A DNA stretch of 64,000 nucleotides, from positions 2,294,001 to 2,358,000 of the forward strand of contig NC_014313.1 of assembly GCF_000143145.1 (NCBI RefSeq), given 5' to 3'. The stretch is from Hyphomicrobium denitrificans ATCC 51888. Its GTDB lineage: Bacteria > Pseudomonadota > Alphaproteobacteria > Rhizobiales > Hyphomicrobiaceae. Shown piece after piece: positions 19,018 to 26,629 of the stretch. A model generated the notes under the pieces. It was not told the DNA's origin. It made no database searches and saw only the letters and a list, made by a program, of their open reading frames with translations. A program made the translations under genes and the position numbers. Position 1 is the first letter of the stretch, and each line of letters opens with the position of its first letter.

Positions 19018-20082
19018 TCAGGTCGCATCCTTGGCGGGAGAGGGTGCGAAGGTGATTTCCGGTGTCTCCAATCCTGCGTCATGCAAAGCGCGCGACAGCG
19101 CGTCGGCAGACGCCTCGCCGCTCGCCGACGACACGGCAATGAGGCGAACGACGCGTTCGCCGTTTCTTGCTGCGTCAACGATCCTCTCGACCGTCGCACC
19201 GCTTGCGCCGGGATCAACGGAGACCCGCTGCGCTTCACGGCGTGCAAAATCGAGAACGGCGGGCGGAACCGCCGGGTCAAAGAAAATCATGTCGGCCATG
19301 CGAAAGACGCGCAGGGCGCGGAGTGTCAGCGTATCGGCGTCGTCGCCGACGTTGACGATCGCGACGGAGGACGGCGCTTTACCGGGTGAACGTGCAAGCT
19401 CGTCGAAGTCGGCCTCGCGCGGTTCGCGCTGCGCCTCACGCATGGCGAGATCGACAAAGCGGTTCCAGAACTTGCGCTTTGCTGCGGGCGTGTCGCCGAG
19501 CTGGCCGCCTTTCGTGCGCCAAACCTTCGCCACCTCGACCCAGCGCTTCAAACCATCGGGCAACAGCGCTTCGACAAGCGACCTGATCGCCTGAGCCAAG
19601 ACCGGCGCGGCGCCGTCGGTCGAAATCGAAAGAACCAGCGGCGAGCGATTGACGATCGCGCCAAACTGAAAGTCGCAGAATGCCGGACGGTCGACGACGT
19701 TGACGGGTGCGCCAGCTGCACGCGCCGCGGCGGCGAACGCAGCGGCGTCTTCATCGTCCTCGCTGGCGCCGATGGCGATCGCGGCATCTGCAAGATCAGC
19801 TGGTGTCCATCGCCTTGAATTCAGTCTCACCGAACCGTTCGGCGGCGCCGATGCGAGCGCTTCGAAGCCATCGACAAAGGTTTCCGCGTAGACTTCGACG
19901 TGGGCGCCTGTCGCGGCCAAAAGCTCGGCTTTCCAGAGCGCGGGCTCATTGCCGCCAGCGACGACGGCGCGCTTCCCAGCGAGCTTGAAGAATACGGGCA
20001 ATGTCGCGAGCGCCTGCATGCGCTCGGGGCGCGATCGCGCGCTTTTTTTCTGCGTGTCCTCTAGCTCGGATGTCTGCATCAC
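19018..20082 (-). CDS. Siroheme-synthase-like protein: precorrin-2 dehydrogenase half plus eroded methyltransferase half
   Basis: 354 residues. The first 220 or so match the CysG/Met8 dehydrogenase-ferrochelatase half: LPVFFKLAGKRAVVAGGNEPALWKAELL, NVVDRPAFCDFQFGAIVNRS, SISTDGAAPVLAQAIRSLVE. Residues from about 245 resemble the start of an SAM uroporphyrinogen-III methyltransferase (TLTLRALRVFRMADMIFFD), but the GAGPGD and GGDPF substrate/SAM loops are replaced (NVGDDAD; IAVSSASGE) and the domain stops after about 110 residues instead of about 240. It should thus oxidise precorrin-2 to sirohydrochlorin but depend on another methyltransferase. Siroheme serves sulfite and nitrite reductases. 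Confidence 0.78.
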   Translation of the reverse strand: MMQTSELEDTQKKSARSRPERMQALATLPVFFKLAGKRAVVAGGNEPALWKAELLAATGAHVEVYAETFVDGFEALASAPPNGSVRLNSRRWTPADLADAAIAIGASEDDEDAAAFAAAARAAGAPVNVVDRPAFCDFQFGAIVNRSPLVLSISTDGAAPVLAQAIRSLVEALLPDGLKRWVEVAKVWRTKGGQLGDTPAAKRKFWNRFVDLAMREAQREPREADFDELARSPGKAPSSVAIVNVGDDADTLTLRALRVFRMADMIFFDPAVPPAVLDFARREAQRVSVDPGASGATVERIVDAARNGERVVRLIAVSSASGEASADALSRALHDAGLETPEITFAPSPAKDAT

Positions 20083-20222
20083 GTCGGTTTCGATCGATCT
20101 CGGCGTCGGTCCTAGGCGGCATCAAACGCCGCGCTCGGATGATCATACACGACCCGGCCGATCCCGCACCCGGGCAGGAGTTCGCGGTCCCGCCCGGTTC
20201 GGTTGTTCTGCTTTAGCGGCCG

Positions 20223-21980
20223 CTACTGCTGGTGCCCGATGGCCCAGACGTAGCTCGCAACAGCCGTCAGTTCGCCGTCCGAAAGCGTCACCCCACCCAT
20301 CGGGGGCATCGCGCCCGGATGCTGCTTCGGCTCGGGCACGCCGTCCTTGATGGTGCCGGTGAGAGCGGCAAAGCTACCGTCGCTCCAAAGCCATTTGCCG
20401 GTGTTCAGCGCCGGGCCAACGGGCGTTCCAATTCCATCGGCTCCGTGGCAGCCGGAGCAGGTCGCGCCAGCTTCTTCGCCGTGAAAGATTTTCTTGCCAA
20501 GCGCGACCTGCTCGGCAGTCGCGCCTTCCGGAACGGGCAGCGCGGCTTCCTTGCCTGCATCGGGATGCACGCCTTCCGGCGGCGTAGCGCCGGGAGACGT
20601 TGCGGCCGCGACCGCAGGGGCTGGCGCCGCTTCGACGCCAACGCCCGCATCGCCCGAGAACGTAACGCGCCAAACGCGGCCGCCTGCATCATCCGTTATG
20701 AACAGTGCACCATCCGGTGCAACGGCGAGTCCAGACGGACGATGTGCTGCGCGTCCCGGATCCTTATGACGGCCTGCGAACCCATCCGCGAAGACAACGT
20801 AATCGCCCGAGGGTTTGCCGTCCGCGAGCGGCTGGAACACGACATTGTAGCCCGCTTGCGGTGATGGCGCGCGGTTCCATGATCCATGAAAAGCGATAAA
20901 CGCACCGCCCACGTAGGCTTTCGGGAAGTGCGAGCCCTTATAGATCTTGAGATCGTTTGGAGCCCAATGCGCGGGATATGCCGCGATCGGTCCTTCCGCT
21001 TTATCGCAGTCGCCGATTTTCTTGCCGCCATCGCCGCCGTATTCGGGAGCCTGAACGGACTTCTTCTGGACCGGATCGTAATAGCACTTGGGCCAGCCGT
21101 ACCACGCGTCCTTCTTGACGATCATGACTTCTTCAGCGGGAAGCTCGAAGCCCTGCGCGGCGGTGTACAGCTTCGGCCAGTTTTCATGCAGCTGATCGCG
21201 GCCATGCTGGGTGGAATAGAAACGGCCAGCGGCATCGAAATCCAGGCCTTCGGGATTGCGGATGCCAGACGCATAACGCTCTTTCGCCGAGAAAACCTGT
21301 CCCGGCTTGTTCGCGTCATAGCGCCAGATGCCGGCACGCGTTTCCATTTCGGTGCAAGGATCGTTGCCGAGCGAGTGCGGCATGCGATTTTTGATTTCGC
21401 ATGTGTTGGTCGCCGAGCCCATCGCAACGAACAGATTGCCGTCGGCATCGATCGCGATCGGATGCATCGGATGATCGCCGGTGAGAGGCATGCCGCTCAG
21501 GATCGTCTCGGACTTGGCGTCAGGCGCAGGCGCGCCCTTGCTGATGTCGTAGCGCACGACCTGATCGTTGATCTCGGCGTAGAGCCAGTTCTTATAAAGG
21601 GCGATGCCCGTGCCGCCGTGACCGCCCTCAGCGAAGGTCGGGCCGAAGCGGGAGACGACATCCGCTACGCCCGTTCCTTTGGTGTCTTTCAACGCGACGA
21701 GAAACCCGCCCTCGTGCGGGGTGTCGTTGTTGTAATAGACGCCGCTCCAGGTGTTCAGATAAAGCGTGCCGTCCGGCGCCACCACGGCTTGACGCGCGTG
21801 GCCAACTTTGTCCGCGAAGATCGTTGCGCAGAAGCCTTTGGGCAGCGTGATCCCCGCTTCGGATGCGGGACAATCTTTTTCCTGACTGTGGGCGGCGGGA
21901 GCAGAGAGCGGCTGCGCCGCAAACAATGCTCCGCCGAGAACCGCGCAATACGCGCCGCGGCTCAATACTCGAATAGCCAT
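20223..21980 (-). CDS. PQQ-type sugar (sorbosone-like) dehydrogenase with C-terminal cytochrome c domain
   Basis: Periplasmic quinoprotein of 585 residues. The start at 21980 is supported by AAGGAG 7 bases upstream; a signal peptide ends near AAHSQEKDC. The main domain is a glucose/sorbosone dehydrogenase beta-propeller (VGHARQAVVAPDGTLYLNTW, GIRNPEGLDFDAAGRFYST, HRPSGLAVAPDGALFITDD). A Pro/Ala linker leads to a cytochrome c domain with CSGCH haem attachment and the distal methionine in GAMPPMGG. Electrons from substrate oxidation can therefore pass directly to its own haem. It lies 48 bases downstream of the propeller protein gene. Confidence 0.88.
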   Translation of the reverse strand: MAIRVLSRGAYCAVLGGALFAAQPLSAPAAHSQEKDCPASEAGITLPKGFCATIFADKVGHARQAVVAPDGTLYLNTWSGVYYNNDTPHEGGFLVALKDTKGTGVADVVSRFGPTFAEGGHGGTGIALYKNWLYAEINDQVVRYDISKGAPAPDAKSETILSGMPLTGDHPMHPIAIDADGNLFVAMGSATNTCEIKNRMPHSLGNDPCTEMETRAGIWRYDANKPGQVFSAKERYASGIRNPEGLDFDAAGRFYSTQHGRDQLHENWPKLYTAAQGFELPAEEVMIVKKDAWYGWPKCYYDPVQKKSVQAPEYGGDGGKKIGDCDKAEGPIAAYPAHWAPNDLKIYKGSHFPKAYVGGAFIAFHGSWNRAPSPQAGYNVVFQPLADGKPSGDYVVFADGFAGRHKDPGRAAHRPSGLAVAPDGALFITDDAGGRVWRVTFSGDAGVGVEAAPAPAVAAATSPGATPPEGVHPDAGKEAALPVPEGATAEQVALGKKIFHGEEAGATCSGCHGADGIGTPVGPALNTGKWLWSDGSFAALTGTIKDGVPEPKQHPGAMPPMGGVTLSDGELTAVASYVWAIGHQQ

Positions 21981-22028
21981 CTTACGACTCCTTGCTTCGT
22001 TCGCTTCAAGCGTCGTGATCAACGGAGA

Positions 22029-23000
22029 CTACTGGCCCGCAGGAATTCCAACGATCCGGAACGGCAGCGTCGGAGGACCGCTTTTGGCATCGAAGAGGTG
22101 TGCGAGCTGGCCTTCGGGAACCCAGTACGTATTTCCGACGAGCGCGACAGATGTCGGACCGGCAAGACCTTCCTTGATCGTCTCGACATTGGCCTCGTCG
22201 CCATTCACCGTCAGGCGATCGATGCTGCCGCTTCCTTCTGCCATGATGAAGGATTGACCGCCCGTCGAACGCAAACCATCCGCGAGCTTTAGCGGGCGAG
22301 AGGTCTTGAGTTTCGTGATGTTGCCCGGCTTCCCGTCTTTCACATCGACGCGATACAGTTCGGCGTTGGTGTAGGTATTCACATAGAGATTGCCGTCGCC
22401 GCCGAATGCGATGCCATCGAGGCCCGCGCCTTCCTTGGGCTGATTGAAGTCCGCACTTTCGAGCCAGACTTCAAGCTCGTTCGATCCGGGCTTGAGGCGC
22501 AAAATCTGCGGTGACGATGTGTTCGTGGCGAAAATTGATCCGTCCTCGGCGATCGCAAAATCGTTGCAGATGCTGCCGGCTTTCGGGAACGCGACGCTGA
22601 GCTTGCCTTCACCCGTTTTCAGATCGAAACCTTTGATGAAGGTCCCGGGGACCGCACCAGGACCAGGCACGCCGATGCCAGACGCATCGTTCGAGCAGAC
22701 GAGAAGCAATCCCTTCGCTTCATCGACCAGCACGCCGAACGTCGAGCGCGTGTCGTAGGCTCCGGGCTTGATCCATTCTTCTGCTACCGAAGCGCCGGGC
22801 TTGACGCGATAGATGCCACCCGACGCAAGTCCGCTTATATAAAGCGTTCCGTCGGATGCCGCGGCTATGCTTTCCGGATAGACGTTGTTTCCGGGCAGAG
22901 CGACGTGCTTCATTTCCTCAGCTGAAGCGGTCGAGATCAGAAATCCCGCCGTCACAACCATCGCTGCTGCCTTAGCCAGACTTCGCCTGTCGATTATCAT
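22029..23000 (-). CDS. Secreted SMP-30/NHL-like beta-propeller protein
   Basis: Exported protein of 323 residues from ATG 23000, which has a purine-rich upstream region; in-frame starts at 23024 and 23087 are alternatives. A signal peptide ends at STASA before EEM. The rest is a repetitive propeller: GTLYISGLASGGIYRV, GSICNDFAIAEDGSIFATN, GLDGIAFGGDGNLYVNTYTN. SMP-30/gluconolactonase relatives hydrolyse sugar lactones, but the catalytic residues cannot be confirmed by eye. Its place directly upstream of the sugar dehydrogenase suggests work on the same substrate or its lactone product. Confidence 0.75.
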   Translation of the reverse strand: MIIDRRSLAKAAAMVVTAGFLISTASAEEMKHVALPGNNVYPESIAAASDGTLYISGLASGGIYRVKPGASVAEEWIKPGAYDTRSTFGVLVDEAKGLLLVCSNDASGIGVPGPGAVPGTFIKGFDLKTGEGKLSVAFPKAGSICNDFAIAEDGSIFATNTSSPQILRLKPGSNELEVWLESADFNQPKEGAGLDGIAFGGDGNLYVNTYTNAELYRVDVKDGKPGNITKLKTSRPLKLADGLRSTGGQSFIMAEGSGSIDRLTVNGDEANVETIKEGLAGPTSVALVGNTYWVPEGQLAHLFDAKSGPPTLPFRIVGIPAGQ

Positions 23001-23311
23001 TTTTCGTTCCACTCCCAATTTCATCTCAGCCGGAGCTTTGCCGCGCGGTGAGGCCGACGACAATGCACGATCATGCGTATCAGCCATAACGACATGGGCA
23101 TTACGACACCGATATGCATCGTATGGGATTCGTTTTGCGGACAGGGCCGCTACGAAAGCATCAGGTGCCTCGACGCGCGCGGATCATACATACTCGGTTA
23201 AAACAACGCGATCCTCGTCATTGCTTTGTCATTTCGCGGCAACTTTTCGACCTGCGGAGCGTTTGACTGCAGATCCGGGAGCGACGTTCCTGGCTAGTTA
23301 ATGAGGCACCA
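23001..23311. other. Intergenic region, propeller gene / small secreted protein gene
   Basis: About 310 bases between divergent genes. The part next to the propeller gene is open in frame up to 23087. I recognise no operator, riboswitch or RNA gene; promoters for both directions presumably lie here. Confidence 0.5.
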
Positions 23312-23593
23312 ATGAAAAAATATTTTTGTTCGCTGGCTGCTCTTGGAGCGGCGGCTTTTGTCATGACTGCGGCAGTTCCTGCGGCCGATGCAGGGCCGCG
23401 CCACTATCGTGGCAAGCATTACTCGTACGGTAGCGGACACCACGGCTACGGACGGTCTCACCATCGTGGCCGCGGATACTGGCGCAATGGTCGCTGGATC
23501 GCGCTCGGAATCGGTGCCGCGATTGCTGCGGGCGCAGCAGGTGCTTACGAACGCGACTGCTATTGGCGGAATGGCTATCGCTACTGCGATTAG
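23312..23593 (+). CDS. Small secreted Gly/His/Tyr-rich protein
   Basis: 93-residue protein of unknown function. N-terminal signal peptide (MKKYFCSLAALGAAAFVMTA, cleavage near ADAG), then a basic stretch rich in His, Gly, Tyr and Arg, a glycine-zipper-like hydrophobic segment (IALGIGAAIAAGAAGAY), and a C-terminus with two cysteines (RDCYWRNGYRYCD). This layout resembles small envelope proteins common in Rhizobiales. A terminator follows 20 bases after the stop. Confidence 0.75.
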   Translation: MKKYFCSLAALGAAAFVMTAAVPAADAGPRHYRGKHYSYGSGHHGYGRSHHRGRGYWRNGRWIALGIGAAIAAGAAGAYERDCYWRNGYRYCD

Positions 23594-23612
23594 GTCCAAA
23601 GTCGCAACGAAC

Positions 23613-23649
23613 AAAGCCCCGCGTCTCGCTTTTGAGACCGGGGCTTTTT
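23613..23649. terminator. Intrinsic terminator
   Basis: Stem AAAGCCCCG...CGGGGCTTT extended inward by GTCTC/GAGAC around a bulged C, followed by five T. It ends the small secreted protein transcript and, being A-rich on its left side, could also act on the convergent gene at 23670. Confidence 0.85.
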
Positions 23650-23669
23650 CGTATCAAGTTCGTCAGCTG

Positions 23670-23909
23670 TTAAATTGGAAGCTCGGATTCACGCTCAGTC
23701 CAATATAGATCGGCAAGACGGTCAAGCAGGTTCGTCGGAAGCGGATGCGTGACGATCTCCGTCTGGAAGTAATCGCCGAGACGGATCGGCTGACTGGCTG
23801 CCTCGAAGGGCTGAATCGAGCCGACGTTGTTCGAAACGCCAAGAATGGAATCTCGAACGATACGCGATATGGCCTCGGACCATATCCATACTGCCATCCA
23901 GGGATGCAC
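23670..23909 (-). CDS. Small hypothetical protein (79 residues)
   Basis: GTG start at 23909, only 5 bases after a near-perfect AAAGGAGG, which is strong support that it is translated. The product is a soluble small protein (WIWSEAISRIVRDSILG near the N-terminus, then LLDRLADLYWTERESELPI at the end). No family recognised. It lies in a run of small genes with stress-type promoters nearby, but no GGAAC/CGTT promoter is visible for it. Confidence 0.65.
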   Translation of the reverse strand: MHPWMAVWIWSEAISRIVRDSILGVSNNVGSIQPFEAASQPIRLGDYFQTEIVTHPLPTNLLDRLADLYWTERESELPI

Positions 23910-24213
23910 AACGGCCTCCTTTCGCGCTCGTTGTTAAAAGTGATCTGAGCCACTGCGGCTTGACGAGCGCAATTATGCTTCGGGAACCTAAAATGCCTGA
24001 GGATGCCATTTTGTTCCAATGAGAGCGCGACTCCACTCGACGTGCGCGCTTGCTTCTCGACATTTGAAATAAATGATCGACGACAGCCGATGGCTAAACC
24101 CAATTCAACACAGCGATCACCACACGCAAACGCGATCTGCGCGCGTAAAAAGGGAACCTGCGCGCATTCAGAACGTTGCTTGTTCGAAGTTGTCGCAACA
24201 GAGGAGGATGCAA
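23910..24213. other. Intergenic region, 79-residue gene / csbD
   Basis: 304 bases between divergent small genes. It contains an imperfect hairpin at about 23985-24020 with GGAAC and GTTCC at its ends, and the stress promoter of csbD at 24153-24177. Longer reading frames crossing this region are not convincing. Confidence 0.6.
24153..24177 (+). promoter_or_regulatory. EcfG-type general stress promoter for csbD
   Basis: GGAAC at 24153-24157, a 16-base spacer, then CGTT at 24174-24177, an exact match to the consensus used by the alphaproteobacterial general stress sigma factor EcfG. The csbD ATG is 37 bases downstream of the -10 element. Confidence 0.8.
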
Positions 24214-24411
24214 ATGAATTGGGATCGTATCGAAGGCAATTGGAAGCAGTTCACCGGCAAGGTCAAAGAGAAGTGGGGCGATCTCACCGATGATGATCTT
24301 GCTCGCGTCAACGGAAATCGCGAACAGCTCGAAGGCGTTCTTCAGCAGCGATATGGCTACGCCAAGGACAAGGCGAAAGAGGAAATCGACAACTGGTCGA
24401 ACGGTCTCTGA
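24214..24411 (+). CDS. csbD: CsbD-family stress protein
   Basis: 65-residue CsbD-like protein; the family is strongly induced in general stress responses, but its molecular role is unknown. It starts MNWDRIEGNWKQFTGKVKEK and contains KWGDLTDDDLARVNGNREQL, the typical hydrophilic helical hairpin. Start chosen at 24214 because GAGGAGG lies 6 to 12 bases upstream; a longer frame from 24073 lacks family similarity in its extra part. An EcfG-type promoter precedes it and a terminator follows. Confidence 0.92.
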   Translation: MNWDRIEGNWKQFTGKVKEKWGDLTDDDLARVNGNREQLEGVLQQRYGYAKDKAKEEIDNWSNGL

Positions 24412-24436
24412 TCCGTAATTGTCCCCAGTTTTCGAG

Positions 24437-24467
24437 AGAAGGGTCCGTTCGCGGGCCTTTCTTTTTT
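24437..24467 (+). terminator. Intrinsic terminator after csbD
   Basis: An 11-pair stem (AGAAGGGTCCG with CGGGCCTTTCT, two G-T pairs) with a TTCG tetraloop followed by a run of T, 25 bases after the csbD stop. Confidence 0.88.
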
Positions 24468-24543
24468 GTGAGTCCGATCGGCGTGCGCCACACAGTCAGC
24501 GCGAATCTTGTTAGCGATTCTCCCGATGGTGGGGAGAGCAGCG

Positions 24544-24912
24544 ATGGCCAAGACGTTTTTCGCCGACATGATTGCCAACTCCAAGATGGATGGGGCAAAC
24601 GCGCGTCTGGAAATCGCGCTTTCGGATGCTGCGGGACAAGTTCAAACCGTGAGCCTTGGTCCTGACGCGCTCGCCGCGCTTATCGCGATCGCGTCGCAAG
24701 CCGTGCCTGCGGACGCAGCGCGAGCCGGCCGGCTCACGAAACTTCCCACGCGCTATGCCGTCGGACACGGACGCCACGAGCCCGTCGTCATGCTTCGCTT
24801 CGAAGACGAACCAGCGTACGGTCTCACCGTTTCGCAAGCGGAAGACATCGCGGAAGCGCTGCTGGAACAAGCCGAAGCCATTGCCGATACGAAATACTGC
24901 ATGCGCCAATAG
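24544..24912 (+). CDS. Hypothetical protein (122 residues)
   Basis: No family recognised. The start at 24544 (MAKTFFADMIANSKMDGANA) follows a GGGGAG-type ribosome-binding site; an in-frame start at 24508 is less likely. The protein is soluble, with an Ala-rich helical middle (LGPDALAALIAIASQAVPAD) and a C-terminal helix (QAEDIAEALLEQAEAIADT) ending in one cysteine. It lies in the strip of small stress-associated genes downstream of csbD. Confidence 0.65.
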   Translation: MAKTFFADMIANSKMDGANARLEIALSDAAGQVQTVSLGPDALAALIAIASQAVPADAARAGRLTKLPTRYAVGHGRHEPVVMLRFEDEPAYGLTVSQAEDIAEALLEQAEAIADTKYCMRQ

Positions 24913-25054
24913 TTCTCGGCGACTTGGATGCGTATAGTACGAAAGGCATAGGCTTGATGGACAGCTGGCCGATTCACGGCTCGCGGGGCGCCAGCATTTG
25001 GATCAATATGGTTTCTGCCAGGGCTCTCCAGCCCGGCAATCTCCTAGCTGGTGT

Positions 25055-25087
25055 AGCCCCGGCGGCTTCGTCCGCCGGGGTATTTTT
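25055..25087 (+). terminator. Intrinsic terminator
   Basis: Ten-pair GC-rich stem (GCCCCGGCGG with CCGCCGGGGT) around CTTCGT, followed by a run of T. It probably ends the transcript of the gene at 24544-24912 or an unannotated short RNA after it. Confidence 0.8.
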
Positions 25088-25147
25088 ATCGGCGGTCTCA
25101 TGATGCTGATGCTGGATGCGATGGCGGCGCGATCCAGCGCGGCAACA

Positions 25148-25181
25148 CACCTCCCCGCCGCCCCCGGGTAACGGGGAGGTG
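25148..25181. repeat. Palindromic element (CACCTCCCCG / CGGGGAGGTG)
   Basis: Perfect 10-base arms around a 14-base spacer. A shorter relative with the same CCTCCCC/GGGGAGG arms occurs at 51840-51858, so this looks like a dispersed intergenic palindrome. Confidence 0.6.
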
Positions 25182-25348
25182 CACGGAACGCAGATAATGG
25201 CGTCGGCATTCCGTTGATCGCTCGCGAGCTGCGAGCCTGCGTTGGTTCTTTGCACGTCGGATTTCAAATGCGGCCGAGTTGCGGCCGGCACTGACATTGT
25301 GATCAAGATTTCGGGTGCCCTGTCGCGCCGCGCGCTCGCGCCCAAAGC

Positions 25349-25374
25349 GGAACCTGACCGCGCGTTGCACCGTT
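25349..25374 (+). promoter_or_regulatory. EcfG-type general stress promoter
   Basis: GGAAC at 25349-25353, a 17-base spacer and CGTT at 25371-25374, matching the EcfG consensus. It ends 28 bases before the ATG of the 66-residue gene at 25403. Confidence 0.78.
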
Positions 25375-25402
25375 AGCGAAGCAAACGACATGGGAGCGCG
25401 TC

Positions 25403-25603
25403 ATGCGTACGAAAGCGATCAATCAAGTCTATCATGTTCTCAAAGCCGTCTGCGATCTGGAACGCGAACTCAAAAAAGGCGCGCTCTCGGCGACGGTCAA
25501 TCGCGAGGATTGCTCGGAGCATCTAAAACAGGCTCGCCACCAGCTGCATCAGGTTCTCGACGAAGTTTATGCCTCGGATTTTCGCGCTTCGAAGGCCGCG
25601 TGA
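25403..25603 (+). CDS. Small helical hypothetical protein (66 residues), stress promoter
   Basis: Preceded by a stress-type promoter and a GGGAG ribosome-binding site. The product is predicted mostly helical and charged (VYHVLKAVCDLERELKKG; SEHLKQARHQLHQVLDEVYA). No family recognised. It lies 24 bases before a second small helical protein, so the two probably form a stress-induced operon. Confidence 0.65.
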   Translation: MRTKAINQVYHVLKAVCDLERELKKGALSATVNREDCSEHLKQARHQLHQVLDEVYASDFRASKAA

Positions 25604-25627
25604 TATCAAGCCGGAGATCGACGCCCG

Positions 25628-25906
25628 ATGGGCAACCCTGAGACTGCGATAGCGACGTGTCTGTCGCGCCTGGAAAACCTCATGCAGTCAGTCGGCCGCC
25701 TGCAAAAAGCGCATATTTCCCGCGGTTCCGATCCTTCGAATGAGCGCACGTTTCGCGAGATCCGCTTGGCGAAAGCTGCCATCGAAGCCGATTACGAGGT
25801 GCTCAAGTCGAAGCTTAATGAGGTTCGCGCATCACTCGGAAGCGACGAGCAGCGCGCCAAATCACATCGCCGGCAAGCCCTCATGGACAAAGTGTTCACG
25901 CGGTAA
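25628..25906 (+). CDS. Small helical hypothetical protein (92 residues)
   Basis: 92 residues, hydrophilic and probably coiled-coil-like (CLSRLENLMQSVGRLQKAH; EADYEVLKSKLNEVRASLG) with a basic C-terminus. GGAG lies 11 bases before the ATG. It is 24 bases downstream of the 66-residue gene and likely shares its stress-type promoter. No family recognised. Confidence 0.6.
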   Translation: MGNPETAIATCLSRLENLMQSVGRLQKAHISRGSDPSNERTFREIRLAKAAIEADYEVLKSKLNEVRASLGSDEQRAKSHRRQALMDKVFTR

Positions 25907-25946
25907 CGCGCGGCGATGGCGCGACAGCCGTGAGGCCAGGGCGTCT

Positions 25947-26381
25947 CTACTTTTTGCAGATCGAAGCGGGCTGCCACACAAGCTGTTCGTTGCGCGCAAC
26001 AATTCCCGTCAAACGGTGAAGAATGGCGCCATGCCGATTTTGCAGATCGGTCAACTCCGCAAGCATTCGCTCCTTCTTCGCTTGCGGCAACGAAGTCGCT
26101 GGAATTGAAAAAATTTCGACCGATAGCTCGTTAATCACTTCACTATGCCAGAAGATTGCGTCCTCGACGGTGTGAGCGTCGAGTGCTCGCTCGCAGCACG
26201 TTTGCAATCGGCTGCGTCTTCCACTGGCGCCCGCGGCAATTGAAAGCGTTAATTTGGACGGCGCCGGCTGCTGGCGGCGGAAGATACGCGTATTCAGGAA
26301 AGCCCTGATGTTTCGAGCACGGTGACGCCAAAAAGCGTTATCAGGCTGATCGTGGCGACCTGGATTTGAAGCGCGCGGCAT
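25947..26381 (-). CDS. Doubtful hypothetical protein
   Basis: 144-residue reading frame. The C-terminal 90 residues look protein-like and helical (IFWHSEVINELSVEIFSI; ERMLAELTDLQNRHGAILHR), while the first 40 are Arg/Pro-rich and unconvincing, so the true start may be internal (no clear ATG) or the gene may be decayed. No family recognised. It converges on the 92-residue gene. Confidence 0.35.
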   Translation of the reverse strand: MPRASNPGRHDQPDNAFWRHRARNIRAFLNTRIFRRQQPAPSKLTLSIAAGASGRRSRLQTCCERALDAHTVEDAIFWHSEVINELSVEIFSIPATSLPQAKKERMLAELTDLQNRHGAILHRLTGIVARNEQLVWQPASICKK

Positions 26382-26524
26382 CGGACGGGGCTCCCATTCG
26401 TCTGACCGACGCTAGACGCAAGTGACGCTCCGAAGGTTCCCGGCGGCCGGGCATTATCCGGACACCATGCGACGAATAGATCCCAGCCATCGGCCGGGAT
26501 GAAGTATAGAAAGCCGAGCGCGTC

Positions 26525-26572
26525 ATGAACGTCTTCATATTCTCCGCTCTATACTCTCAAGATCGCCGTTGA
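26525..26572 (+). CDS. Possible leader peptide (15 residues) before the efflux genes
   Basis: Short frame MNVFIFSALYSQDRR whose stop codon lies inside the stem of the terminator at 26560-26593, upstream of the EmrA-like gene. This is the geometry expected of an attenuator leader, but the ribosome-binding site is weak. Tentative. Confidence 0.3.
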   Translation: MNVFIFSALYSQDRR

Positions 26573-26593
26573 ACTAACGGCATCTTTTGTTTC
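26560..26593 (+). terminator. Intrinsic terminator upstream of emrA-like gene
   Basis: Stem AGAT(C)GCCGTT / AACGGCATCT with a 5-base loop followed by TTTTGTTT. It points toward the efflux operon and lies 37 bases before its first ATG. No plus-strand gene lies just upstream, so it may be a conditional terminator in the operon leader. Confidence 0.65.
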
Positions 26594-26629
26594 TTAGCGA
26601 TTGCCGAAAACAAGCCGAACGAGGCCCGC

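Larger units (their letters stand above)
24913..25402. other. Intergenic region with terminator, hairpin and stress promoter
   Basis: 490 bases without a convincing gene. Contents: an intrinsic terminator (25055-25087), a 10-base-arm hairpin (25148-25181) and an EcfG-type promoter (25349-25374). The terminator stands 143 bases after the preceding gene, so a short transcript between them is possible. Confidence 0.6.

Noticed and set aside
20886..22292. 468-codon plus-strand frame over the quinoprotein gene
   Set aside because: Antisense of the conserved propeller domain; no family features.
23663..24103. 146-codon minus-strand frame over the 79-residue gene
   Set aside because: The 79-residue frame has a near-perfect ribosome-binding site and a better composition.
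24974..25345. 123-codon minus-strand frame
   Set aside because: It is made of translated hairpin and terminator sequence and has no ribosome-binding site.
26341..26538. 65-codon minus-strand frame (MKTFMTRSAF...)
   Set aside because: Ser/Arg-rich, no recognisable fold, overlaps the doubtful gene at 25947; no ribosome-binding site.
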